Shown: positions 1 to 7,188, counted from the first letter of the stretch. The stretch: 11,389 nt of DNA from CAXGUU01 sp964012875 (GCA_964012875.1 CAXGUU010000090.1:1-11389); one strand, 5' to 3'. Notes: generated by a model not told the origin, from the sequence alone. A program made the numbers and translations.

Positions 1-1
1 A

Positions 2-301
2 ACGGCTGGATTTGCGTGCGCAGATCTTGCCGATCCGATTGCGATCGCGGCCCTCAAAATTTCGGGTCACAACAAGGTTCTACTCGACCCGCCTCGTGCC
101 GGTGCCGCAGAGTTGCTGGCCCATGCGGATTTCTCTGCTGTCGAGCGGCTGGTCTATGTCTCCTGCAATCCGGTCACGCTGGCCCGCGACACCAATACAA
201 TTTGCCATCAGCTGGGATTTCGGCTGGTCGAAGCCGGAATTCTCGATATGTTTCCACACACTGCTCACGTTGAGTCCATGGCTTATTTCGAACGGAGCTG
301 A
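2..301 (+). CDS. rlmD: 23S rRNA (uracil-5-)-methyltransferase RlmD, C-terminal part (partial)
   Basis: RlmD (formerly RumA) methylates C5 of U1939 in 23S rRNA using S-adenosylmethionine and carries an N-terminal [4Fe-4S] cluster. Only the last 99 codons are here; the TRAM-like, cluster-binding and most Rossmann parts lie upstream of the window. Visible are LLDPPRAGA (the DPPR form of the methyltransferase motif IV), the catalytic-cysteine motif [12 protein letters not shown], and the characteristic C-terminus [13 protein letters not shown], which separates RlmD from RlmC and TrmA. The stop TGA (299-301) shares one base with the ATG of the next gene (TGATG), so the two are probably cotranscribed. 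The family call is seen directly in motifs; the U1939 target is family knowledge. Confidence 0.95.
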   Translation, partial: TAGFACADLADPIAIAALKISGHNKVLLDPPRAGAAELLAHADFSAVERLVYVSCNPVTLARDTNTICHQLGFRLVEAGILDMFPHTAHVESMAYFERS

Positions 302-1800
302 TGGTGGTGGCGTTGCCCACGTTTTTGGCTGCGGAGGGGAGACGATTTCTCGCTTCTCTGTTAATTCCCCTGGCTGTAGTTACCGGTTGTGCCGAGCAGT
401 CACATGATGCAATTCGCTTTGGAATCGCGACCGCACCTTCAGAACTGGACCCACGTTTTGTTACCGATGCGATTTCCGATCGCATCGCGCGCTTGCTCTA
501 CCGCCCGCTGGTTGCATTCGACGAGCGGGCGATGCCAATTCCCGAACTCGCGAGCTGGGAGAGGCTGACGAACACGCACTATCGGTTCGAGTTGGTGAAC
601 GGGGCGCGTTTCACAAATGGCGACCAGATCAGCGCGGCAGATGTAACCGCTACTTACCGCTCGATTCTCGATCCGGGTGGTGCTTCTCCGCACCGTAAGA
701 GCCTCTCCAATATCCTGCGCGTCGAAGCCATCGATTTGCACCACATCGATTTCTTCTTACATCGACCTGATGCGTTGTTTCCGGCAACACTGGTGATCGG
801 AATCATGTCGGCGTCAGATGTTAAAAAAGGAGAGCCGCGGGTTTTTTCCGGCGATTTTTCGATAGTCAAGCGCACGCACAGCGGTGGTGTTGAGCTATTA
901 CGCCGTCGCGACGGCCAGGTTGTGAGCTTTGTCGTCATCAAAGATGTGACCGCGCGCGTGCTGAGACTGGTATCAGGTGACCTTGACTTGCTTCAGGGCG
1001 GGCTTTCACCTGAACTGTTCAGATGGCTCGAGCAACAGCCGGACGTTACGGTGCAGCGGACCGCGGGCTCTACGTTTTCATATCTGGGCTTTAATTGGAC
1101 TGATGACGTTACCGGTAAACGCGCTGTTCGGCAGGCGGTTGCGCATGCCATCGACCGGTCCGCTATTATCGAGCATGTTTTCACCGGTACCGCGAGGCCT
1201 GCCGGCGGGTTTTTCCCACCTGAGCACTGGGCGGGCCATGACAGGCTGACCGGATATGACTTCGACCCGGTGCGCGCCCGAGCATTGCTCGCTGAGGCGG
1301 GTGGCCTGGACCGACCCCTGCGCATGGAGTACAAGACCTCCAGCGACCGGTTCCGGCAACGAATTGCAGTGGTGATTCAGGACCAGCTACGGGACGTTGG
1401 TATAGAAGTCACCGTAGCGAGCCATGAATGGGGCACGTTCTACGGCGACATCAAGTCCGGGCGGTTTCAGTCGTATGGGCTGTCCTGGGTTGGCTTGAAA
1501 CTGCCGGACATTTTCCGTTACGCCATGCACTCGACGTCAGCGCCGCCCGCCGGCGCCAATCGGGGTCATTACCTGAGCAAGCCCGTGGATGCCTTGATCG
1601 AGCGCGCCGAGCGCGAGCAGAGTTTGGCCCGCGCGGCGGAGCATTACCGCGAAATAGCCGAGTTGCTGCTGTACGATTTGCCATTCATCCCGTTGTGGTA
1701 CGAAGATCAGCTGGTTGTAACGCGCGCAAACATCGTCGGCTACTCAACCAATGAGGATGGTCATTTCGCAGCCCTGGCAGACACCTACCGGAGACCATGA
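301..1800 (+). CDS. ABC transporter substrate-binding lipoprotein, family 5 (oligopeptide/murein peptide type)
   Basis: This is a 499-residue extracytoplasmic solute-binding protein of the DppA/OppA/MppA class, which captures peptides in the periplasm for an ABC importer. The N-terminus has a hydrophobic stretch (about residues 16-28) ending in a lipobox, V-T-G-C with Cys30, so it should be a lipid-anchored protein. The early FGIATAPSELDPR segment, the YRPLVAFDE and FTNGDQISAADV segments, RQAVAHAIDRSAI, and the DFDPVRARALLAEAG block are all typical of the family. Length is slightly short but normal. A GGAG at 294-297 lies only 3 bases from ATG 301; GTG 304 or GTG 307 (9-base spacing) are good alternative starts that keep the signal sequence. 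It overlaps rlmD by one base and the YkuD gene by four. The two permeases encoded at 3266-4995 are its likely membrane partners. Murein-peptide specificity is inferred from the neighbouring YkuD enzyme and NagZ, not from the sequence. Confidence 0.92.
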   Translation: MVVALPTFLAAEGRRFLASLLIPLAVVTGCAEQSHDAIRFGIATAPSELDPRFVTDAISDRIARLLYRPLVAFDERAMPIPELASWERLTNTHYRFELVNGARFTNGDQISAADVTATYRSILDPGGASPHRKSLSNILRVEAIDLHHIDFFLHRPDALFPATLVIGIMSASDVKKGEPRVFSGDFSIVKRTHSGGVELLRRRDGQVVSFVVIKDVTARVLRLVSGDLDLLQGGLSPELFRWLEQQPDVTVQRTAGSTFSYLGFNWTDDVTGKRAVRQAVAHAIDRSAIIEHVFTGTARPAGGFFPPEHWAGHDRLTGYDFDPVRARALLAEAGGLDRPLRMEYKTSSDRFRQRIAVVIQDQLRDVGIEVTVASHEWGTFYGDIKSGRFQSYGLSWVGLKLPDIFRYAMHSTSAPPAGANRGHYLSKPVDALIERAEREQSLARAAEHYREIAELLLYDLPFIPLWYEDQLVVTRANIVGYSTNEDGHFAALADTYRRP

Positions 1801-2291
1801 TGAACACCAGTGTCGCCCGTATTGAAGTCGACATTTCAAGCCAGCGCATGACCGTATTTGACGCTGAGGGGCGGACGGTCAGCTACACGATATCCTCGTC
1901 GCGTAATGGAGCCGGTGAAGTTGAGGACAGCGAATGTACGCCGCGCGGGCGACACGAGATTGCCGAAAAGATTGGTGCGGGTAGCGCGCCTGGTACCGTA
2001 TTTATCGGTCGCAGGGCCACCGGCGAGATCTACTCGCCGGAACTGGCCGCCGCCGAGCCTGGGCGCGATTGGATACTGACCCGAATTCTGTGGTTGTCGG
2101 GTCTTGAGCCTGGCTACAACGCCGGCGGTAAACGGGATTCGAAATCGCGATATATCTATATCCACGGCACGCCGGACGACACGGTGCTCGGAACACCAGG
2201 CTCCCGTGGCTGTATTCGGATGCATAACAACGACGTCATTGAATTATTCGCGCGGGTCGAAACTGGGACTCCGGTTATCATTTCAGAGTAG
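1797..2291 (+). CDS. Signal-less YkuD-fold L,D-peptidase (L,D-transpeptidase family; ElsL-like L,D-carboxypeptidase likely)
   Basis: The 164-residue protein is a single YkuD (L,D-transpeptidase) domain. The active-site signature is clear: HGT at residues 123-125, then SRGCIRM at 136-142 with the catalytic Cys139 and supporting Arg141. Most family members are exported and crosslink peptidoglycan, but this one begins directly with a beta-strand-like segment (ARIEVDISSQRMTVFD) and has no signal peptide, lipobox or membrane segment. Known signal-less relatives such as Acinetobacter ElsL are cytoplasmic L,D-carboxypeptidases that convert recycled tetrapeptide to tripeptide. Placement between a peptide-binding protein and the permease/nagZ genes fits that role. 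The ATG at 1797 overlaps the upstream stop (ATGA); the next ATG at 1800 is also possible and sits 6 bases after GGAG (1790-1793), a better spacing. Fold and catalytic residues are seen; carboxypeptidase rather than transpeptidase activity is inference. Confidence 0.93.
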   Translation: MMNTSVARIEVDISSQRMTVFDAEGRTVSYTISSSRNGAGEVEDSECTPRGRHEIAEKIGAGSAPGTVFIGRRATGEIYSPELAAAEPGRDWILTRILWLSGLEPGYNAGGKRDSKSRYIYIHGTPDDTVLGTPGSRGCIRMHNNDVIELFARVETGTPVIISE

Positions 2292-2777
2292 TTCGAGCCC
2301 GCCACCGCGCTTGGCGTGGCGTCACAAGTATCTGAAACTCGCCTCGAAAACTGATCCCAAATCGGCGCGCCGGATCGAATTCAAACGTCACGGTGGCGCC
2401 CGGAAACCGGGTCCGGCGCCGCGGCAGCCAGCACTGCGTCGTGCCAGCGACACGTCAGGCAAGTCCGGGGCTGCTGGCAATAAAGCCCTTCACGTTCCCG
2501 TCGATAACTTGGATAGCGGTTGTCACCGGTCCGGCGATTGCAGCGGATTGGAAGACGAATTATGCAGAACACGGTGCTCACATCACCTGCCAGCGTCGGC
2601 GCTCAGCTTGATAACCCGGCGCAGCCGCCGAGCCTGTTAAAGCGTCTGACGGCGGGGATCACCGGCGACAGCAGCGCTGAGCCGACGGAACAACTGACGA
2701 CCCTGTACCCGCTTTTTGGAGGCAGCGTGAACACGCTTCCGGACAGACGCGGCCTGCGGCAGGATCGACCCGGGCTG
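2292..2777. other. Gene-free stretch with possible decayed minus-strand coding fragments
   Basis: No intact gene is recognisable here. Plus-strand open frames are rich in Arg, Ser and Pro, as expected for shadow frames. One minus-strand frame gives two protein-like pieces separated by a TGA at 2457-2455. The first (2559 down to 2458) contains VTTAIQVIDGNVKGFIASS; the second (2454 down to 2281) contains GATVTFEFDPARRFGISF. Neither has a convincing start, and I cannot assign them to a family. I saw no Walker A/B or ABC signature, so this is not a recognisable relic of the missing transporter ATPase. A decayed gene is the likeliest reading, held weakly. Confidence 0.3.
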
Positions 2778-3229
2778 TTACAGCGCCCTGAACACTTCGC
2801 CGTTAGTAGCGGATTCCAGTTCCTTGAGGACCGACGCAAAAAGGGACTCGCGTATCGCGACGAGCGGAGAAGGCTGGTATCGGTGAGGATGTTTGCGGCA
2901 TCGTTGGTCAACAACGCAGTTGTTGCAGACGGAAGCAGCCTTAATCACCAAGGGCACGCGGTTCGTGTCCAATCCGTATGGGCAAGTCGAAATGATCGTG
3001 GGCGTCGCCGCGCAGGTACAGGCTAGGTCAACCGCCGCGGCAAAACTCTCAATTTTGGCGGGGTTGTCGTACAAGCCCATGCGCCGTACATCACGCAAAG
3101 CGGGACGACGAAACCGACGACTACGAGCACCAATCCTGCGCTACGAACGGCGACATTGATGCGCTCGGATCCTGCGCTGATCCACGTATCGCCCGGATAA
3201 TTTTCATCAGGAAAGTCATATTTCGGCAT
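2778..3229 (-). pseudogene. Frameshifted gene for a small single-pass membrane protein (hypothetical)
   Basis: From ATG 3229 on the minus strand, the frame starts convincingly: an acidic/polar N-terminus (MPKYDFPDENYPGDTW), then AVRSAGLVLVVVGFVVPL, a probable membrane helix. The frame then becomes Thr/Arg-rich and ends near 3023. The adjacent minus frame picks up a natural continuation, GLYDNPAKIESFAAAVDLA, and runs to a stop at 2778. Adding one G in the GGG run that is CCC at 3076-3078 would join them as ...VMYGAW-GLYDNPAKIESF..., so a one-base deletion (or sequencing error) is the simplest explanation. The segment beyond about 3020 is unusually Cys-rich and may hold further lesions. The gene is antisense to the flanking operon and diverges from the permease at 3266. 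I do not recognise the family. Confidence 0.4.
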
Positions 3230-3237
3230 GGCCCGAT

Positions 3238-3257
3238 TTTAACGTGTTTGCGTTAAA
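3238..3257. repeat. Perfect 7-bp inverted repeat TTTAACG-N6-CGTTAAA, possible operator
   Basis: The arms TTTAACG (3238-3244) and CGTTAAA (3251-3257) are exact reverse complements around a 6-base spacer. They lie between the divergent start of the broken minus-strand gene (3229) and the permease start (3266). The location and symmetry suggest a dimeric repressor site or a promoter element for either direction. It could also fold as a short AT-rich hairpin just before the permease start codon. No regulator gene is nearby to pair it with. Confidence 0.4.
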
Positions 3258-3265
3258 GTCACGCC

Positions 3266-4195
3266 ATGCGGGTAGCGGATTTGAACATTGGCGTGCAGCT
3301 GACCTTAAGCGTCTTCACGGTTGCTGCCGTGACTACGGTCGTTTTCGCCTTGATTCATGCTGTGCCCGGCGACCCGGTGGATATCCTGCTTGGGGAATAT
3401 GCGGCTACAGTTGACCGCAGAGCGATGCGGGCACAGCTCGGACTTGACCGACCGTTGCTTATGCAATGGTTAAGCTTTTTTACCGGCGCCGTACGGTTTG
3501 ATTTTGGCCAATCTCTCATTACTGGGGAGTCGGTTGGAGGGCTTGTACGGTTCCATCTCCGTTACACTGCACTGCTGGCGTCGTGCGCGCTGCTGGTAGC
3601 CATCGCAGTCGGTATACCGGTGGGTATCGTTGCAGCTTGCCGGCAGGGTTATTTTGCCGACCGCGCGAGCATGGTGCTGGTTTTACTCGCACTTGCCGTG
3701 CCCAACTTCGTCCTCGGTCCCATGCTCATCTGGCTTTTCGCCATCGTCCTCAAGTGGTTGCCTGCTGGTGGTGCGGAAGATCCGGGCGCCTTGATTCTTC
3801 CGGTTTTCACGCTTGGTCTTTCCATGGCGGCCTTGCTCGCGCGCATGACGCGCGCGGTCATGCTGGATACTCTCGATCAACCCTACATGCAGGCGGCGAA
3901 GGCACGTGGCCTATGGCCTTATCAGCGGCTTCTGCACGCTTTGCGAAATTCCGCGCTGCCCATTGTGACCGTTATTGGCTTACAGCTCGGCGCGCTTCTT
4001 GGCGGCGCCGTGATAACCGAAGCGGTGTTTGGATGGCCGGGTCTTGGACAATTGCTCGTCGACTCGATCCACCGCCGAGACTATCCCGTAGTGCAGGCCA
4101 GCGTACTGGTAATCAGCGTGACCTATGTTCTGCTGAACAACTTCACTGAAATCGTCTATCGGTGGCTTGACCCCCGAATCGGTCAGACGACGTGA
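3266..4195 (+). CDS. Peptide ABC transporter permease, DppB/OppB type
   Basis: This 309-residue inner-membrane permease forms half of the channel of a peptide ABC importer. The N-terminal helix is followed by IHAVPGDPVD (residues 30-39), the classic DppB/OppB entry motif, and by LGLDRPLLMQW (58-68). Membrane helices lie at about 10-30, 100-125, 135-163, 175-198, 232-250 and 275-292. The cytoplasmic EAA loop that docks the ATPase starts as QAAKARG at 209-215, with LRNSALPIV after it. VFGWPGLGQLLVDSI (254-268) and RRDYPVVQ are also family hallmarks. No strong ribosome site precedes ATG 3266. The stop overlaps the start of the second permease by four bases (GTGA). Its binding protein is probably the one encoded at 301-1800, now separated by a gene-poor gap. 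Confidence 0.95.
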   Translation: MRVADLNIGVQLTLSVFTVAAVTTVVFALIHAVPGDPVDILLGEYAATVDRRAMRAQLGLDRPLLMQWLSFFTGAVRFDFGQSLITGESVGGLVRFHLRYTALLASCALLVAIAVGIPVGIVAACRQGYFADRASMVLVLLALAVPNFVLGPMLIWLFAIVLKWLPAGGAEDPGALILPVFTLGLSMAALLARMTRAVMLDTLDQPYMQAAKARGLWPYQRLLHALRNSALPIVTVIGLQLGALLGGAVITEAVFGWPGLGQLLVDSIHRRDYPVVQASVLVISVTYVLLNNFTEIVYRWLDPRIGQTT

Positions 4196-4995
4196 AGCGT
4201 AGCACCGTCTCGGCCCTCGGCGTGATGCTCGCGTGGACGGTGGTCGCCTTAATAAGCCCGCTCGCCGAGAGCGCAGCGACGAGCGTCAGTCTGCCTGACA
4301 TACTCACCCCGCCCGGCAGTCACCAGTGGCTAGGCACCGATGAACTAGGTCGTTCGCTTGCTGCCCGCGTTGCAATCGGTGCGCGTTACTCGCTCTTGCT
4401 GGCGCTTGTTGTTGTCGTTGTCTCGTTTCTGATCGGGGCGACCCTCGGAATTGCCGCGGCCTGGCTCGGCGGGTGGATTGATGTCATTACCCTGCGCATT
4501 ATCGATGTCGCTTTGGCCTTCCCCGGGATGTTGCTGGCTATTGCCCTCGCCGGTTTGCTGGGGCCCGGGCTCGACAATCTCGCGATCGCGCTGGTTGCTG
4601 TCGGTTGGGTCGGGTTCGCGCGCATTGCTAGGGCGCAGACCTTAAGTCAGAAACAGCGTGACTATGTCGCCGTGGCCGATGCACTCGGAGTACCGGCACT
4701 GGTAATTGCGAGACAGCATATCCTGCCGTTGATCTCGGCGCCGCTGCTGGTCGAAGCGACGTTCAGTTTCGCTGCCGTTGTTGTTGCTGAGGCGGGACTG
4801 TCGTTTCTTGGTCTTGGTATTCAAGCGCCGGCACCGTCATGGGGCAGCATGATTCGTGATGGTTCGCAGTTCATGTTGATCGCACCTTACTTCGTTGCTG
4901 TGCCAGGTATGGCGCTAATGAGTGTGGTTCTCGCGGTCAGTTTACTTGGTGACCATTTGCGGGACCGCTGGTCGCAGCAATCGCCGAGCCGATGA
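4192..4995 (+). CDS. Peptide ABC transporter permease, DppC/OppC type
   Basis: This is the second channel subunit of the peptide importer, 267 residues with a GTG start overlapping the preceding stop (GTGA). HQWLGTDELGRS (44-55) is the periplasmic signature of DppC/OppC proteins. Helices lie at about 8-23, 66-92, 105-125, 129-145, 185-207 and 228-252. The EAA loop appears as VAVADALGV (159-167) followed by HILPLISAPLLVE, and EAGLSFLGLGIQAPAPSWG (200-218) is diagnostic. The N-terminus is shorter than in many homologues, with little cytoplasmic extension before the first helix. No ATPase gene (DppD/DppF type) follows; nagZ begins 83 bases downstream. The ATPases must be encoded elsewhere or be shared, a point I infer from absence only. 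Confidence 0.95.
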   Translation: MKRSTVSALGVMLAWTVVALISPLAESAATSVSLPDILTPPGSHQWLGTDELGRSLAARVAIGARYSLLLALVVVVVSFLIGATLGIAAAWLGGWIDVITLRIIDVALAFPGMLLAIALAGLLGPGLDNLAIALVAVGWVGFARIARAQTLSQKQRDYVAVADALGVPALVIARQHILPLISAPLLVEATFSFAAVVVAEAGLSFLGLGIQAPAPSWGSMIRDGSQFMLIAPYFVAVPGMALMSVVLAVSLLGDHLRDRWSQQSPSR

Positions 4996-5078
4996 TCGGA
5001 CGCGTATACTAGAAGCGGTCGCAAAATTCTTGGATTGCGTCTGTTTTTTGAAGCCACTTCGAAGGGTGCCATTGGCAA

Positions 5079-6140
5079 ATGCTCGGCCCGTTGATGATCG
5101 ATATCGAAGGCGAATCGTTGAGCGCCGAGGATGCGGAGCTTTTACGCCATCCGCTCATCTGCGGCGTCATTCTGTTCGCGCGGAATTTCCGGGACCCGAT
5201 GCAGGTTGGCGAGCTCGTCACCAATATCCACCGCCTCCGAACACCCCGTCTGCTGGTTGCAGTCGATCAGGAAGGGGGAAGAGTGCAGCGATTCCGGAAC
5301 GGATTCGTCGAATTGCCACCACTGGCCGCAATTGGTGAGATTTATGATCAGGACGCTGATGCCGGACTTGCCGCCGCCTCCGACCATGCCTGGATGATGG
5401 GCAGCGAGCTTAAAGCTGTCGGTATCGATTTCAGCTTCGCGCCCGTGTTGGACCTGTTCAATGCACACAGCGCAGTCATTGGCGAGCGTGCTTTTCACCG
5501 TAATCCACAGGTTGTCGCTCACCTCGGCCAGGCCTACTCCGCCGCGTTGAGCGCTATCGGTATGGCAGCAATCGGTAAGCATTTTCCAGGGCACGGTAGC
5601 GTAGCGGAGGACTCGCACCACGAGCTTCCCGAAGACGGTCGCGATTTGACCGACCTCGAACAATCAGATCTGGTGCCGTTTCGCATGCTGGTGCGGGCCG
5701 GGATTCCAGGCCTGATGATGGGGCACGTACTGTATCCGAACATCGACGGTCGGGTCGCCGGATTTTCTGACTTCTGGATCAAAAACGTCCTGCGTGAACA
5801 AATGGGATTCACCGGTGTCGTTTTCAGTGATGACCTGAGCATGGAGGGCGCGGCGGCGGCAGGTGGATATGACGTCCGCGCGCGCGCTGCACTGCATGCG
5901 GGCTGCGACGTGCTTCTGGTTTGCAACAATCGTGCTGCGAGCATCGCGATCATCGATGCACTCGGAGCGGAAAAATTTCCACAGACCCAGGCTCGGTTGA
6001 TGCGCCTGCACGGGCACGACCCAAGGTCAGATCTTGCCACGCTTCAGCAATCAGCCAGGTGGCGGACACTAAAGACGCGATTCGAGCAAAAAAACCAATT
6101 CCCTGAACTTGGCTTAGGCGACGATAATCTGCTGTCATGA
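5079..6140 (+). CDS. nagZ: Beta-N-acetylhexosaminidase NagZ (cytoplasmic, glycoside hydrolase family 3)
   Basis: NagZ removes the N-acetylglucosamine from GlcNAc-1,6-anhydroMurNAc-peptides imported during cell-wall recycling. Those products feed AmpD and the UDP-MurNAc salvage route and, in many species, signal to AmpR. The 353-residue protein is a single GH3 TIM barrel without a signal peptide, as expected for Gram-negative NagZ. Visible are the start LGPLMIDIEG, VDQEGGRVQRF (62-72), KHFPGHG (167-173) with the catalytic Asp178-Ser-His180 loop, and FSDDLSMEGA, where Asp251 is the nucleophile. ATG 5079 fits the conserved N-terminus; GAAGGG at 5061-5066 is a possible but distant ribosome site. 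The 83-base gap upstream holds TATACT (5005-5010) without a good -35 partner. The start ATG at 6137 of a possible longer downstream frame overlaps its stop. Confidence 0.97.
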   Translation: MLGPLMIDIEGESLSAEDAELLRHPLICGVILFARNFRDPMQVGELVTNIHRLRTPRLLVAVDQEGGRVQRFRNGFVELPPLAAIGEIYDQDADAGLAAASDHAWMMGSELKAVGIDFSFAPVLDLFNAHSAVIGERAFHRNPQVVAHLGQAYSAALSAIGMAAIGKHFPGHGSVAEDSHHELPEDGRDLTDLEQSDLVPFRMLVRAGIPGLMMGHVLYPNIDGRVAGFSDFWIKNVLREQMGFTGVVFSDDLSMEGAAAAGGYDVRARAALHAGCDVLLVCNNRAASIAIIDALGAEKFPQTQARLMRLHGHDPRSDLATLQQSARWRTLKTRFEQKNQFPELGLGDDNLLS

Positions 6141-6226
6141 GTCCAGCGGAAGCCTGCAACCTCACAGCTTCCCACGCTGACGGGCGGCAACGTGCGGGTT
6201 CGGTGTTCTCAATTGGATTATTGGCC

Positions 6227-7141
6227 ATGAACCGATGGCTGAATCTAATCGCGCTGTTCGTCATCCTATTGCCCGTGGCTGCTGTTGAGCAGGCTCTGGC
6301 ACTCGAATGCCAACCGTTGCCCAGTCGTGAGGTATCGGCTGTTGAGCTTTCGCGCTTTGACGAGGGTCTCATTTGGGAACTGATTTCGCCTACAGGCGGG
6401 AAGAATCTGATCGTCGGCACAATGCATATCGGTGATGCGCGAGTGATGGCCGTGGCCAACAACGCAATCCCCCTAATCGATCAGTACACGGCGTTCGCGA
6501 TGGAAGTGGTTCTCGGCGCTAGCGCGATGCTACAGTTGCAGACGTCAATGTTTTTTACTGACGGCAATAATCTGGAGTCGTTGGTCGGCGCCGAGCTCTT
6601 TGCCGACACGGCCAAACGGATCGCCCGTTATGGTGTGCCGGATGCGCTGCTCCGGCAGATGAAGCCCTGGGCTGTTTTTACGACACTCAGTTTACCCCCA
6701 GGCCAGTCCAATGTGCCGATGGATATTCAGCTGATGGAGCAGGCACAGGCCAAGGGGCTCGACATCCGGGGGATCGAAACCGTCGCTGAGCAAGTCGATA
6801 TTTTCGAATCCATTTCTGTCGATGACCAGGTACAAATGCTGCGCGAAACGGTATGCCACTATGAAATTGTTCAAGCGGAGCTCGAATCAATGATTAAACT
6901 CTACGGCACAGAGGACCTGGCTGGCCTGTACCGCTTGTCCATGCGCCATGTGGTTGATCACCGGGAGTCATTCATGGACGCGCTGCTGTGGGAGCGCAAT
7001 GGAAAGATGTTTGCGCGCCTGGGCGAAGATGTCCGCGACGGCGGCTGGTTTATTGCCGTGGGCGCATTACACCTGGCTGGCACACGAGGACTGCTTGAGA
7101 TGTTTGAGCAGGATGGCTTCGAAGTTCGGCGTCTGCGCTAG
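6227..7141 (+). CDS. TraB/GumN (TIKI superfamily) secreted protein
   Basis: The protein is 304 residues from ATG 6227. Residues 1-25 form a signal peptide with a probable cut after ALA25, so it should be periplasmic. TraB/GumN hallmarks are GTMHIGD (64-70), the conserved acidic AMEV (91-94), GIETVAEQ (182-189) and GALHLAGTRGLL (279-290). The superfamily includes the metal-dependent TIKI proteases, and the GxxH and Glu positions are kept, but the bacterial function is poorly known and I assign none. An in-frame ATG at 6137 overlaps the nagZ stop (ATGA) and would give 334 residues. I prefer 6227 because GGA at 6215-6217 is well spaced and the signal peptide then starts correctly, whereas the 30 extra residues are polar and unlike the family. 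It may be cotranscribed with nagZ. Confidence 0.88.
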   Translation: MNRWLNLIALFVILLPVAAVEQALALECQPLPSREVSAVELSRFDEGLIWELISPTGGKNLIVGTMHIGDARVMAVANNAIPLIDQYTAFAMEVVLGASAMLQLQTSMFFTDGNNLESLVGAELFADTAKRIARYGVPDALLRQMKPWAVFTTLSLPPGQSNVPMDIQLMEQAQAKGLDIRGIETVAEQVDIFESISVDDQVQMLRETVCHYEIVQAELESMIKLYGTEDLAGLYRLSMRHVVDHRESFMDALLWERNGKMFARLGEDVRDGGWFIAVGALHLAGTRGLLEMFEQDGFEVRRLR

Positions 7142-7179
7142 CAGGCGATCCGGTTTATGCCGCAAGTGGGCCAGGTATT

Positions 7180-7188
7180 TGTCATAAT
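7180..7188 (+). promoter_or_regulatory. Possible extended -10 promoter element before the MscS-family gene
   Basis: In the 109-base gap between the TraB/GumN gene and the channel gene, TG at 7180-7181, one base, then CATAAT at 7183-7188 matches an extended -10 element (TGnTATAAT-like). No convincing -35 hexamer lies 16-18 bases upstream. No rho-independent terminator is apparent in the gap, so read-through from nagZ is also possible. Confidence 0.25.

Noticed and set aside
2104..2640. A 178-codon plus-strand open frame crossing the YkuD gene end and the gap
   Set aside because: Its first third is an out-of-frame read of the YkuD gene and the rest is Arg/Lys/Ser-rich without motifs.
5001..5078. 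TATACT at 5005-5010 as a nagZ promoter
   Set aside because: No acceptable -35 hexamer sits 15-19 bases upstream, so I did not list it as a feature.
5142..6462. Several minus-strand open frames of 117-173 codons opposite nagZ
   Set aside because: All overlap the catalytic nagZ gene or its junction with the next gene and look like shadows in composition.
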